Source: CAVVST01 sp963750995
GTDB taxonomy: Bacteria > Acidobacteriota > Vicinamibacteria > Vicinamibacterales > UBA2999
Reading direction: 5' to 3'
Assembly (NCBI GenBank): GCA_963750995.1
Contig: CAVVST010000002.1
Span: forward strand, 682,001 to 746,000
Length of the DNA: 64,000 nucleotides
The notes beneath the pieces are model-generated. The model was not told the origin of the DNA, did not search any database, and worked only from the letters and a program-made list of their open reading frames with translations. Of this stretch, positions 8,900 to 17,349 are shown one piece after another. The stretch's first letter is position 1. Every line of letters starts with the position of its first letter. The translations under genes and the position numbers were made by a program.

Positions 8900-10778
8900 A
8901 CGTTTCGTGGTCGCGCTCGCATTGACGGCGTCCTGCGCGTCGTTCGTCGTCGGCGCGCAGGAGCTCCCTCGCCGGCTCGGCGGGGAAAACGGCCCGGCCC
9001 GGGCCGACAAGGCGCTCGCGAAGCGCCCGGTGCCGAAACTGCCCGACGGCACCGTGGACCTGTACGGCCTGTGGCGGGACGGCGGGGACGCGCGTTTCCC
9101 GAATCAGATGAAGCCTGGCGAGCTCGACAGCATCCTGTTGCCCTGGGCGAAGCAGCTCATGGCGACGCGGAAGGAAACCGACAACCCGTACTTCTATTGC
9201 ATGCCCGGCGGCCCGATCCGGCTCACGGGCGGCTTCGGCTGGCGATTCCTCCAGCATCCCACCGTCAACGCGAAGTACATCTTCCAGATCCAGGAGGGGA
9301 ACTCCCATTCGTACCGCCAGATCTTCATGGACGGGCGTAAACATCCCGAGGATCCCTCGCCCACGTGGTACGGCCATTCGATCGGACGCTGGGAGGGACC
9401 CACGCTGGTCATCGACACCATGGGCATGAACGACAAGTTCTGGATGGATCGTAACGGCACGCCCCATACCGAGCAGCTGCACCTGGTGGAGCGCTGGACG
9501 CGCGACACGTTCATCACCATGCAGCGCGCGGTCACGGTGGACGATCCGGGCGCGTTCTCCCGGCCGTTTACCGTGAATTACACGGCGAGCCTGGCCGACG
9601 AAGGGCAGGAAATCCTCGAGTATTTCTGCGTCGAGAATAATCAGTACCGGCCTGCCGAACGGTCTCACGAACCCGGCGCCGTCAGGGCAATAACACTGCG
9701 CGTCCTGGTGCTGGCCAGCCTTCTGGCCTTCTTCGGTGCTGCCGCTCCGGCGGCAGCACATCCCGCTCCGTTCAGCTATCTCGACGTCCGCCTGCAGGGA
9801 ACGGTGCTCGAGGTATCGGCGGTCGTTCACGCATTCGACGTCGCCTACGAACTCAAGATTGAGCCCATCGAACGGGTGCTCGACGTCGGCACACTCGGCG
9901 CGCGGTCACCGGCAATTGCCGCGCTGCTCAACGAACGGCTGCGGGTCATGGTCGACGGCGCGGCGCTCGGCCCTTCGGACTGGTCCCTGCCCGAGCCGAT
10001 TCCCGACCGCCAGTCGCTGCGGCTGCGCACCCGCTATATGCTCGACGGCACGCCCGGTGTCATCACCGTCTCGGCGTACCTGTTTCCATACGATCCCGTC
10101 CACCAGACGTTCGTGAACGTGTACGAAGGGGACGAACTGGTCACGCAGGCGATTCTCGACCAGGGGCGCAGGGAATTCGAGCACACCACCGGCACCAGGC
10201 AGGGGACCCTGGCCGTCATCCGGAAGTTCGTCGCCTCGGGCATCCATCACATCCTGATCGGGCCGGATCACATGCTGTTCCTGGTTGGCCTGCTGCTCCT
10301 GGGCGGCACGGTCCGCCGCCTGGTGGTGGTCGTCAGCGCCTTTACCCTGGCGCACAGCATCACGCTGTCGCTGGCCGCCCTCAACATCTTCGACCCGCCC
10401 GCCAGCATCGTCGAGCCGGCAATTGCCTTGAGTATTGTCTTCATTGGGGTAGACAATCTGATTGTCCGCGGCGGGCGCGACGTCCGGGCGTGGATCGCCT
10501 TTGCGTTCGGTTTCGTGCACGGCTTCGGGTTCGCCGGGGTGCTGCGGGAGATGGGGCTGGAGAGCCGCGCGCTCGTCTGGTCGCTGCTCTCCTTCAACGT
10601 TGGCGTCGAAATCGGGCAACTGTTCGTCGTGATCGTCGTCGCGACCGCGCTTGCCGCGCTGCGGACGCGCAGCGAGGCCGCAGGGCGGTGGCTGGCAGTC
10701 GCGGGGTCGATTGGCGTCATCGCCGCGGGCACATTCTGGTTCTTCGAACGGGTCTTCTTTGGTGGACGGGTTGCGTGA
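8889..10778 (+). CDS. Secreted WEGD-family domain fused to HupE/UreJ-like membrane domain
   Basis: One open frame of 629 residues contains two units that are normally separate. Residues 1-255 have a signal peptide and a WEGD-family domain: F-Y-C-M-P-G-G-P-I-R, H-S-I-G-R-W-E-G-P-T-L-V-I-D, H-L-V-E-R-W, and the terminal Cys motif E-Y-F-C-V-E-N. After a short linker, a second signal-like helix (L-V-L-A-S-L-L-A-F-F-G-A...) leads to a HupE/UreJ-type protein. It has an extracytoplasmic beta region starting H-P-A-P-F-S-Y-L, then about six to seven helices with G-P-D-H-M-L-F and F-V-H-G-F-G-F. HupE/UreJ proteins are linked to nickel or other metal handling. No standard start codon fits the second unit well, so either the fusion is real or a small indel removed a stop and start near 9650-9690. 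Confidence 0.7.
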   Translation: MVSRRFVVALALTASCASFVVGAQELPRRLGGENGPARADKALAKRPVPKLPDGTVDLYGLWRDGGDARFPNQMKPGELDSILLPWAKQLMATRKETDNPYFYCMPGGPIRLTGGFGWRFLQHPTVNAKYIFQIQEGNSHSYRQIFMDGRKHPEDPSPTWYGHSIGRWEGPTLVIDTMGMNDKFWMDRNGTPHTEQLHLVERWTRDTFITMQRAVTVDDPGAFSRPFTVNYTASLADEGQEILEYFCVENNQYRPAERSHEPGAVRAITLRVLVLASLLAFFGAAAPAAAHPAPFSYLDVRLQGTVLEVSAVVHAFDVAYELKIEPIERVLDVGTLGARSPAIAALLNERLRVMVDGAALGPSDWSLPEPIPDRQSLRLRTRYMLDGTPGVITVSAYLFPYDPVHQTFVNVYEGDELVTQAILDQGRREFEHTTGTRQGTLAVIRKFVASGIHHILIGPDHMLFLVGLLLLGGTVRRLVVVVSAFTLAHSITLSLAALNIFDPPASIVEPAIALSIVFIGVDNLIVRGGRDVRAWIAFAFGFVHGFGFAGVLREMGLESRALVWSLLSFNVGVEIGQLFVVIVVATALAALRTRSEAAGRWLAVAGSIGVIAAGTFWFFERVFFGGRVA

Positions 10779-10825
10779 GATCTTCTCTGGACGCGTGGCC
10801 TGAGATCTTTCCTGGAGGCATGGCA
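10776..10825 (+). repeat. Two 25-bp tandem copies between HupE stop and MBL start
   Basis: TGAGATCTTCTCTGGACGCG... (10776-10800) is followed at once by TGAGATCTTTCCTGGAGGCA... (10801-10825). The copies differ at about five positions. The first contains the TGA stop of the upstream gene. The second supplies the CTGGAGG Shine-Dalgarno and the first base of the ATG of the metallo-hydrolase gene. Confidence 0.8.
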
Positions 10826-11712
10826 TGAAACGAGAACTCATTCTCGGGATGCTCATCGTAGCGGGCGGGCTCGCGATCGCCGCGGCGGCGCAACAGGCGC
10901 CGGCGCCGGCGCCATCAGCGGCGGCCATCGAAGTCAACAAGCTGAAAGACAACCTGTTCGTGCTGATCGGCGGCGGCGGCAATACATCGGTGTTCGTCCA
11001 GTCGAACGGCGTCACCGTCGTCGACGCCAAGAACCCCGGATGGGGGCAGCCGATACTCACGAAAATCCGCGAGCTGACGAACAAGCCGGTGACGATGCTC
11101 ATCAACACGCATACGCACGGCGACCATGTCAGCGGCAATGTCGACTTCCCCGCCACCATCGACATCGTCGTACAGGAGAAGACGGCGGTGCGGATGAAGG
11201 AAATGCCCATTTTCGCCAAGAGCGGCGGCGTGGGACTGCCGAAACGGACGTTCCGCGACACCATGACGCTGGGCAGCGGCAACGATCGGATCGACCTCTA
11301 CTACTTCGGCCGCGGGCACACCGACGGCGACGCGTGGGTGCTGTTCCCGGCGCTCCGCGTGCTGGCCGCCGGCGACATCTTCTCGGGCAAGAACATCCCG
11401 TTCCTCGACTACACCAACGGCGGCAGCGGCACCGAGATGCCCGACACGCTGATGAAGGCCTACACGGCCACGGCGAAGAACGTCGACTCCATCGTCACGG
11501 GACACAGCACGGTGATGACGCCGGCCGACCTGCGGGAATACGTGGACTTCAATCGCGACTTCCTGAACGCCGTGCGCGAGGCGAAAAAGAGCGGGAAGAC
11601 CGTGGATGAGTTCGTGAAGAGCTGGACGCTGCCGGCGAAGTACAAAGGCTACGCACCGACAGCGGCCCGTCTGCAAGCCAACGTCGAAGCCATGTACAAA
11701 GAAATTCAGTGA
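10825..11712 (+). CDS. Secreted metallo-beta-lactamase-fold hydrolase (copy 1, intact)
   Basis: 295 residues with a signal peptide (L-I-L-G-M-L-I-V-A-G-G-L-A-I-A-A-A-A-Q). The MBL zinc ligands are present: I-N-T-H-T-H-G-D-H-V-S-G-N supplies H-x-H-x-D-H, G-R-G-H-T-D-G-D supplies the third-site His, A-A-G-D-I-F-S-G-K supplies the bridging Asp, and V-T-G-H-S-T supplies the last His. This is a canonical periplasmic MBL hydrolase of unknown substrate. Residue 60 onward (V-T-V-V-D-A-K-N-P-G-W-G-Q-P) is shared almost word for word with the next two copies, so this is the parent-like member of a tandem family. The start lies at the end of a 25-bp tandem repeat that provides the ribosome binding site. 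Confidence 0.9.
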   Translation: MKRELILGMLIVAGGLAIAAAAQQAPAPAPSAAAIEVNKLKDNLFVLIGGGGNTSVFVQSNGVTVVDAKNPGWGQPILTKIRELTNKPVTMLINTHTHGDHVSGNVDFPATIDIVVQEKTAVRMKEMPIFAKSGGVGLPKRTFRDTMTLGSGNDRIDLYYFGRGHTDGDAWVLFPALRVLAAGDIFSGKNIPFLDYTNGGSGTEMPDTLMKAYTATAKNVDSIVTGHSTVMTPADLREYVDFNRDFLNAVREAKKSGKTVDEFVKSWTLPAKYKGYAPTAARLQANVEAMYKEIQ

Positions 11713-11727
11713 GCCTGGAGACGACGC

Positions 11728-12528
11728 ATGAAGCGTGAATTCGTCCTCGGGCATCCTCATTGCGGCTGGCCGACGGTGGCGATTGCGGTGCGGGCGCAAC
11801 AGGCGCCGCGCGCCGATGGCGATTCGAGGTCGAGAAGCTGAGGGAGAACCTCTTCGTGCTGCGCGGGGGCGGCGGGAATACTACGGTGTTCGTCCAGGCC
11901 AACGGCGTCACCGTCGTCGACACTAAGAATCCCGGATGGGGCCAACCGCTGCTGACAAGATCCGGCGAACTCACGAACAAGCCGGTGACGACACTCATCA
12001 ACACGCACGCGCACTTCGATCATGTGAGCGGCAACGTCGACTTCCCCCCCACTGTCGATATCGTTACCCATGAAAACACGGCCGCGAACATGAAGCGAAT
12101 TGCCGCGGCGGCGACCGTTCCGCCGATATCCGGGTTCGCCGGCAATCTGCCGGTGAACGTGCTCGCGCAGAGCGGCGGGCGCGGCCTCCCCAGGCGAACG
12201 TTTCGCGACACGATGACGCTTGGGGAAGGCAACGATCGGGTCGATCTCCACTACTTCGGCCGCGGTCACACCAACGGGGATACGTGGGTGCTCTTTCCCG
12301 CAGCGCGCGTGTTGGCTGCAGGCGACATCTTCTCGGGCAAGAACCTCCCGCTGCTCGACTACAACAGTGGCGGAAGCGGCGTGGAAATACCCGAGACGCT
12401 GATGAGGGCGTATATCGCCACCTCGAAGACCGTCGATTCCATCGTGACCGGCCACAGCACGGTCATGACGCCGAACGACCTGCGCGAGTACTCCGATTTC
12501 AACCGCGACTTTCGGAACGCCGTGTTCG
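11728..12528 (+). pseudogene. MBL-fold hydrolase copy 2, N-terminal frameshifts and C-terminal deletion
   Basis: The ATG at 11728 and first codons (M-K-R-E-F-V-L-G) align with copy 1, but the signal-peptide region loses frame, with at least two indels between about 11750 and 11820. From E-V-E-K-L-R-E-N-L-F the reading is clean. The metal ligands are complete: T-H-A-H-F-D-H, G-R-G-H-T-N-G-D, A-G-D-I-F-S-G-K, V-T-G-H-S-T. At 12528, after N-A-V-F, where copy 1 continues with E-A-K-K-S-G-K, the sequence jumps into the middle of another copy, so the last 45 or so residues are gone. An extra 15-20 residue insertion relative to copy 1 lies at I-A-A-A-A-T-V-P-P. It is probably non-functional as written. 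Confidence 0.8.
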
Positions 12529-13149
12529 CGTCAGCGGCAACGTCGATTTTCCTGCAACGGTGGACATCGTCGTGCACGAGAACACGGCGGCGAACATCAA
12601 GGCGTTCAGGCCCGTGACCAGCATTACAACAACTGCCGTGAACGTCTTCGCCGAGAGCGGCGGCCGTGGTCTGCCGAAGCGGACGTTCCGCGACACGATG
12701 ACGCTCGGCGCGGGCGTCGACCGGATCGACCTGCACTACTTCGGCCGGGGTCACACGAACGGGGACGCCTGGGTGCTGTTCCCCGCCGCCCGCGTGCTCT
12801 CAGCTGGCGACATCTTCTCCGGCAAGAACCTGCCGCTGCTCGACTACAACAACGGCGGCACCGGTGTCGAAATTTCCGATACGCTGATGCGCGCGTACAT
12901 CGCGACCTCGAAGAACGTGGATTCGATCGTCACCGGCCACAGCACCGTCATGACGCCGAACGACCTGAGGGAGTATTCGGACTTCAACCGTGATTTCCGG
13001 AACGCCGTGTTCGAGGCGAAGAAGAGCGGCCGGAGCGTCGACGACATCGTCAGGACGTGGCGAATTCCAGACCTGTACAGGGGTACGCCGCGCCCGACCC
13101 AGTGCGCCTGCGCGCCAACGTCGAAAATATCTACAAGGGGGCCCCGTAG
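12529..13149 (+). pseudogene. MBL-fold hydrolase copy 3, N-terminus lost
   Basis: This remnant begins in mid-domain at V-S-G-N-V-D-F-P-A-T-V-D, just after where the H-x-H-x-D-H motif should be, so it lacks the signal peptide and the primary zinc ligands. It keeps G-R-G-H-T-N-G-D, S-A-G-D-I-F-S-G-K and V-T-G-H-S-T. The frame differs from copy 2, so no fusion protein results. Near 13080 one A appears missing in TACAGGGGTAC; restoring it gives G-Y-A-A-P-D-P-V-R-L-R-A-N-V-E-N-I-Y-K and a stop at 13147-13149, matching the C-terminus of copy 1. It is best read as the 3' part of a third tandem gene left by a deletion between repeats. Confidence 0.8.
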
Positions 13150-13670
13150 CGGCACGCGAAGCGGTGTCTACTCGAACCATACCCCTGATAGGCCATCATG
13201 CGCCCGGCCGTGATGATGAGCGCCCACAAGACCAGCGACACACCACCCGCCACTCGCGCCGGTCGCGGCGGAATCGGATCCAGGTCCCAATCGGCCACGC
13301 GACGATACACCGTGGCATGAAACACCCAGACGTTCAGCAAGGCCAGCACGAGCGCGACCATTTTGAAACGGAAAAACAGGTTGTGGTACCGGACCAGGGG
13401 CGCCGAATAGAACAGCAGCGCCCCTGACGCCACCATCACGACGAACCCGGCCACCGTCCATGGCAGCAGCCGCGCGATGACTTCCGACGCCGGCACCCGC
13501 ACCATCGTCGCGCCAAGAATACGCAGGTCGATCATGATCGCCGTCCCGACGAATACCGCCAGCGTCAGGACATGGACCGTCAGGACGATCAGGAACATGT
13601 AGCGGGACTCGTGGAGCGCGATGCTCCCGGGCGTGTTCGCCAGCCATTCGCACAAACGAAGCAGAGACAT
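13131..13670 (-). CDS. DUF6644-like integral membrane protein
   Basis: 179 residues from the ATG at 13670. A longer open frame to 13877 exists but overlaps the divergent NHL gene and has no membrane or signal character. It starts M-S-L-L-R-L-C-E-W-L-A and has about four membrane helices: M-F-L-I-V-L-T-V-H-V-L-T-L-A, P-W-T-V-A-G-F-V-V-M-V-A-S-G, M-V-A-L-V-L-A-L-L-N-V-W-V-F-H, and V-S-L-V-L-W-A-L-I-I-T-A-G-R. It has the same length class and pattern as the gene at 24345-24821 (M-S-L-L-E-F-C-Q-W-L, L-V-D-L-R-L-L-G), so the two are paralogues. The function is unknown. Conserved His in helices one and three could be haem or quinone ligands, but that is speculation. The 3' end overlaps the MBL copy 3 remnant. 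Confidence 0.7.
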   Translation of the reverse strand: MSLLRLCEWLANTPGSIALHESRYMFLIVLTVHVLTLAVFVGTAIMIDLRILGATMVRVPASEVIARLLPWTVAGFVVMVASGALLFYSAPLVRYHNLFFRFKMVALVLALLNVWVFHATVYRRVADWDLDPIPPRPARVAGGVSLVLWALIITAGRMMAYQGYGSSRHRFACRYGAPL

Positions 13671-13827
13671 TCCGGCTCGGTTCAGGCCCGTGGATTCGTT
13701 GATCGGGGGCTCGATTCTAGTCTCCGGTTCGACGACTGTCGAGGCGTGCCGTGGTTTGATCCTTTCCCCCACTGGTCCAAGATACGCGGGACATTCGCCC
13801 GGCACGCTCTCATCAAGGGAGGTTTGA

Positions 13828-15504
13828 ATGCGTAGGCTGATCGTGTCCCTCGCCGGTTTACTCGGACTCATGGCCATCTTCCCGTCGAACGCTCTGGTAC
13901 AGCAGGCGCAGGCGCCTCGCTACGTCGAGCCCCGGGGAGGCTTCGATATCAGCGGGCCGTACCAGGTTGATCCCAACTGGCCGAAGAAGACCTGGCCGGC
14001 CAAGGGCTACATCTGGGGCTCGCAGTCCGGCGTGTACCCGGAATCCGCCGACAAGGTGTTTCTCTCCAGCCGCGGCGAAATCGAGCTGCCGAAGGATGCC
14101 CGGATCGGACCTGATTTCCCCGGCAACTGGGGCGCGCTGAACCGTGGCGGGGCCACCGGCCAGGTGCCCGTGTTCCGCAACAACATTCTCATCATCGATC
14201 GACAGGGCAATCTGGTCGAGTCGTGGACCCAGTGGGATTCCCTGTTCGAGGGCGGTCGCGGCCCGCACCAGATCTACGTCCAGCCCTACGATCCGGAACG
14301 GCACGTGTGGGTGGTCGACGACATGAACCACGTCATCCACAAGTTCACCAACGACGGCAAGACCAAGGTCTTCACGCTCGGCGAAATGGGCGTCTTCGGT
14401 CCCAACGACGATCTGCAGCATTTCAACCGGCCGACGATGATCGACTGGCTGCCGGACGGGACCTTCTTCGTCAGCGACGGCTACGCCAACAGCCGCGTGG
14501 TCAAGTACAGCAAGGAAGGCAAGCCGCTGCTGTGGTGGGGCTCGATGGCGCCGTCGAAGAAGGACGGTGAATTCACCGTGCCGCACGGCATCGCCGTCGG
14601 CGACGACCGGCGGGTCTACGTGTCCGATCGCTTCAACCGTCAGATCCAGGTGTTCGACGAGAACGGCATCTTCCTCGACAAGTGGCCGAGCGGCTATTGC
14701 CATTCGCTGTCGATGAGCCGGGATCAGCACCTGTGGTGCTACGACGGCGACCACGAGCAGTTCATCAAGGACGACCTGCGCGGACACATCGAAACGGTGT
14801 TCGGGCGGTACGGCGATTACCCGGGCGCCACCTGGGGCGTGCACCAGATCGCCGCCGACTCCGAGGGCAATCTCTACGGCGCCGAGGTCTTTGGCGGGCG
14901 CACGCAGAAATTCGTGCCCAAGCCGAACGCCAACCCGAGGGACCTGTTCTGGGGCCGCGAACTGGCGCCGAAAACCCCGGTCACGCGGCTGACGACGGTG
15001 CGGCCGGCATCGGCCAGCCCGGCCCCGGCGGCGAAGCCGAACGTCAACACGCCGATGGCGAACTTCGCCGGGACCTGGAATTTCGACAAGATGCGCAGCC
15101 AGATGGCCGCCGCCGGCGGGATGGGTTCAGGCGTCGGCGAACCGCCCATTGCCATGACGGTGAAGCAGACCGGCAACCAGTTGACGGTCGAAATGCGCTA
15201 CGAGTCGGATGCGCAGGGCACCGCCGCCGCGAATGCGGCGGAGCGCGCGCGCACCGCCGTGTTCACGGCCGATGGCAAAATGATCCAGACGCCGGACCCC
15301 GCGGATCCAAGGCCGCAGTACAGCTTCAAGCGCTTTGCCGAGTGGGACGGCTCGCGGCTGGTGCTCCGGACGATTCACGGCCTGACCAACCTGCGCGAAG
15401 TCTGGGTGCTCGAGGGCAATACGCTGAGAATGCAGCGCTCGGCGCAGACGCCGGGAGGCGCGGACTCGGCCACGCGCGCCCTGATTTACACCAAGGGATC
15501 GTAG
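13828..15504 (+). CDS. Secreted NHL-type beta-propeller with extra C-terminal domain
   Basis: 558 residues. A signal peptide ends near A-L-V-Q-Q-A-Q-A. Residues about 50-380 hold repeated NHL or six-bladed propeller units, each with a hydrophobic strand and D-x-x-G/N-R turn: H-V-W-V-V-D-D-M-N-H-V-I-H-K-F, T-F-F-V-S-D-G-Y-A-N-S-R-V-V-K-Y, R-V-Y-V-S-D-R-F-N-R-Q-I-Q-V-F, N-L-Y-G-A-E-V-F-G-G-R-T-Q-K-F. After a Pro/Ala linker (A-S-P-A-P-A-A-K-P), residues 415-555 form a second domain (F-A-G-T-W-N-F-D-K-M) resembling a lipocalin-like beta-barrel. Propellers of this kind bind or process extracytoplasmic ligands. The ATG at 13828 follows AGGGAGG. A related but shorter propeller lies at 47144-48415. 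Confidence 0.85.
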   Translation: MRRLIVSLAGLLGLMAIFPSNALVQQAQAPRYVEPRGGFDISGPYQVDPNWPKKTWPAKGYIWGSQSGVYPESADKVFLSSRGEIELPKDARIGPDFPGNWGALNRGGATGQVPVFRNNILIIDRQGNLVESWTQWDSLFEGGRGPHQIYVQPYDPERHVWVVDDMNHVIHKFTNDGKTKVFTLGEMGVFGPNDDLQHFNRPTMIDWLPDGTFFVSDGYANSRVVKYSKEGKPLLWWGSMAPSKKDGEFTVPHGIAVGDDRRVYVSDRFNRQIQVFDENGIFLDKWPSGYCHSLSMSRDQHLWCYDGDHEQFIKDDLRGHIETVFGRYGDYPGATWGVHQIAADSEGNLYGAEVFGGRTQKFVPKPNANPRDLFWGRELAPKTPVTRLTTVRPASASPAPAAKPNVNTPMANFAGTWNFDKMRSQMAAAGGMGSGVGEPPIAMTVKQTGNQLTVEMRYESDAQGTAAANAAERARTAVFTADGKMIQTPDPADPRPQYSFKRFAEWDGSRLVLRTIHGLTNLREVWVLEGNTLRMQRSAQTPGGADSATRALIYTKGS

Positions 15505-15520
15505 TTTCGAGAATACAGGT

Positions 15521-15607
15521 GAGGCGGACCTGAAGGTCCGCCTCTACGTCCTTCGTTCCTGCCGATTGTGGTTTCGTGAGAGGCCGACCTTCAGGTCGGC
15601 CTTCACG
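15521..15607. repeat. Pair of inverted-orientation REP-like palindromes between convergent genes
   Basis: The first palindrome is a 10-bp stem GAGGCGGACC with loop TGAA (15521-15544). The second is a 9-bp stem AGGCCGACC with loop TTCA (15581-15602), extended by outer GTGA/TCAC pairs to 15607. The loops are reverse complements, so the second is the first element inverted with covariation in the stem. They sit between the stop of the propeller gene and the stop of the WEGD lipoprotein gene and could act as a bidirectional terminator. They could also be members of a genomic REP family. Confidence 0.7.
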
Positions 15608-16374
15608 ATCCGAGACGCGCGAGATAGGTCTCCGGGCCATCCTCCGGCCGGCACAGCGCCTCTTCAATTCTGTCGGCCGACTGACGCTTGAACGTGATCG
15701 CTGGTGTCTCCCAGGGCATGGTCAGCATCTCCGCGTCTTCTACGGTCGCCCGATACTCGAGCGTGTCGGCATCGATGCGGCGCCACCGCTCGACGACATG
15801 CATCGCGGCCGATGTCAACCACACTCCGGTGCTGGCGCTCGTCGGTTTATCCTGCCCGCTGGCCAGCCATCCTTCTCCGTTGAAGGAAATCACGTCGACC
15901 ACGAGCGTGCCGCCTTCCCACCGCGCCGTAGAGTCGCCCAGGTGGCTGGGAAACAGATACTGCTCCGCGGTGTGAGGCCTCCCGCTGGTCGGAATGATCC
16001 GCGCTACCGGGTACGCTTCCGTGAGGACGAACGCGAATCCAGGCCTCTGAACAATCTGCAGCCGCTGACCCAGCATCGCGGCGCGCGGAAAGGCGGGCGG
16101 CGTGCACTCCAGGGTAGGGTCGTCCGTCGCCGACACCTGCTTCATCCGTGCACGCGCTTCGGATGTGTACAGCCCTTCGAGCTTCGCCAGATTGAACGTG
16201 TCGCGTCCGGAGCCTGCCCCGAGGATCTCACCCTTCCACACACCGGTCAGGTCTGGTTCTCCCCATGAGGAGGTCAGCCGCCTGGTTGTCGGTCGCGGTC
16301 CCGCGGCAACCAATCGACAGGACCGCGCCGACGGCGACCGCGCCGATGGCGAGCGTCATCGCCCTCCTGCTCAT
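15603..16374 (-). pseudogene. WEGD-family lipoprotein with a frameshift near the N-terminus
   Basis: The body (E-P-D-L-T-G-V-W-K-G-E to the end) is a WEGD-family domain: L-E-C-T-P-P-A-F-P-R, R-I-I-P-T-S-G-R-P-H, A-R-W-E-G-G-T-L-V-V-D, H-V-V-E-R-W-R-R, and the C-terminal E-E-A-L-C-R-P-E-D. The open frame of the body has only a weak TTG start. In another frame a good start exists at 16374 (M-S-R-R-A-M-T-L-A-I-G-A-V), which ends in a lipobox-like V-L-S-I-G-C. That ATG overlaps the upstream gene's stop as ATGA. One indel between about 16275 and 16295 joins the two parts. The natural product is therefore probably a lipoprotein of about 256 residues, the last gene of the operon that starts with the receptor at 21223. 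Confidence 0.7.
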
Positions 16375-17318
16375 CGGCCACCTCCTCGTGCCCCGCGTCC
16401 ACCGCGGCCGGGAGCCGGTCCTCCCGACCTTCTTCCAGCGGCCGCAGCGGCATATTCCCGGTGCCGCGCGTACAGCTCCGGATCCGGAAAGCAGAGTGCT
16501 TCCTGGATCGTGTCATACGGCAACATGCCGCGACGCTGCACCGGTCCTGTCCAGGGTGCGGTCAGCATCTGGGAGTCCTCAACGACTGCCTGGTATTCGA
16601 GGGTCTGCCCATCGGGCCGGCTCCAGCGCTCGACGATGCGCAGCGCATCGGACGAGGTTTGCGGCGGCTGCGCCGGCGGCCTGGCGGCCCCGAGCCAGGG
16701 CTTGCCGTTGAAATTCGTGACCTCGACGACCAGCGTGTCGCCCTCCCAATGGCCAACCGACGACCCTTGAAACGACGGCCTCCGCGCGTGTTCCGGCTGA
16801 CGCCCGTCCCCGGCGATTGGAATGATCCGGAAGGTTCCTCCGCCCTCGTTGAGCATCAGCAGGAAGCCCGGGGCGGATACCAGTTGAAACGTCAGAGCCG
16901 TCGAGCCATTGGCAGGAGACGGGGGCCAGCAGTGATAGGCAGGTGAATCGATGCCGCGCCAATCGACCAGGCCTCGTGCCGCGCCGCCGCCCTCTCTGTA
17001 TTCCCGGACGTCCGGCCGATACAGCGACTCGAGCGGTACGGGCGCCGGCGTGACGGCCACGGTGGGCCAATAGACACCAGAGAAGTCAGGTTTTCCGTCC
17101 CAAGGCGCGCGAGGCACCGGGTACTTCACGGGGTCAGGCTTGTGGCTCCTGACCCGCTCGGTCGCCTGGTCCGCGCTTTCTACGCCGGCAGGAAGAAAAG
17201 CTCCGGTCTGATCGTCACCCTTGACGGGGGTCGGCGGCGTAAGCGGCCGCACCTGCGCCAACGCGGCGGAAGCCCCAACGGCCAGCAACGCTATCACCGC
17301 AAACCTTCTCGCACCCAC
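16371..17318 (-). CDS. Secreted WEGD-family protein with Gly/Arg-rich tail
   Basis: 315 residues from a GTG start at 17318, preceded by GGAAGGTGG. Signal peptide: V-I-A-L-L-A-V-G-A-S-A-A-L-A. The core has the shared landmarks: W-D-G-K-P-D-F-S-G-V-Y-W-P, Y-H-C-W-P-P-S, F-R-I-I-P-I-A-G-D-G-R, G-H-W-E-G-D-T-L-V-V-E-V-T-N-F-N, R-I-V-E-R-W-S-R-P-D, and E-A-L-C-F-P-D-P-E. The last 25 residues are a Gly/Arg/Pro tail (R-S-G-G-P-A-P-G-R-G-G-R-G-A) not shared by relatives. The family is extracytoplasmic and has no assigned reaction. The stop overlaps the ATG of the next WEGD gene. It lies 31 nt after the NHL gene in the same operon. Confidence 0.8.
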   Translation of the reverse strand: MGARRFAVIALLAVGASAALAQVRPLTPPTPVKGDDQTGAFLPAGVESADQATERVRSHKPDPVKYPVPRAPWDGKPDFSGVYWPTVAVTPAPVPLESLYRPDVREYREGGGAARGLVDWRGIDSPAYHCWPPSPANGSTALTFQLVSAPGFLLMLNEGGGTFRIIPIAGDGRQPEHARRPSFQGSSVGHWEGDTLVVEVTNFNGKPWLGAARPPAQPPQTSSDALRIVERWSRPDGQTLEYQAVVEDSQMLTAPWTGPVQRRGMLPYDTIQEALCFPDPELYARHREYAAAAAGRRSGGPAPGRGGRGARGGGR

Positions 17319-17349
17319 AGTCCACCTTCCCGTGCGACAGAGATCGATG

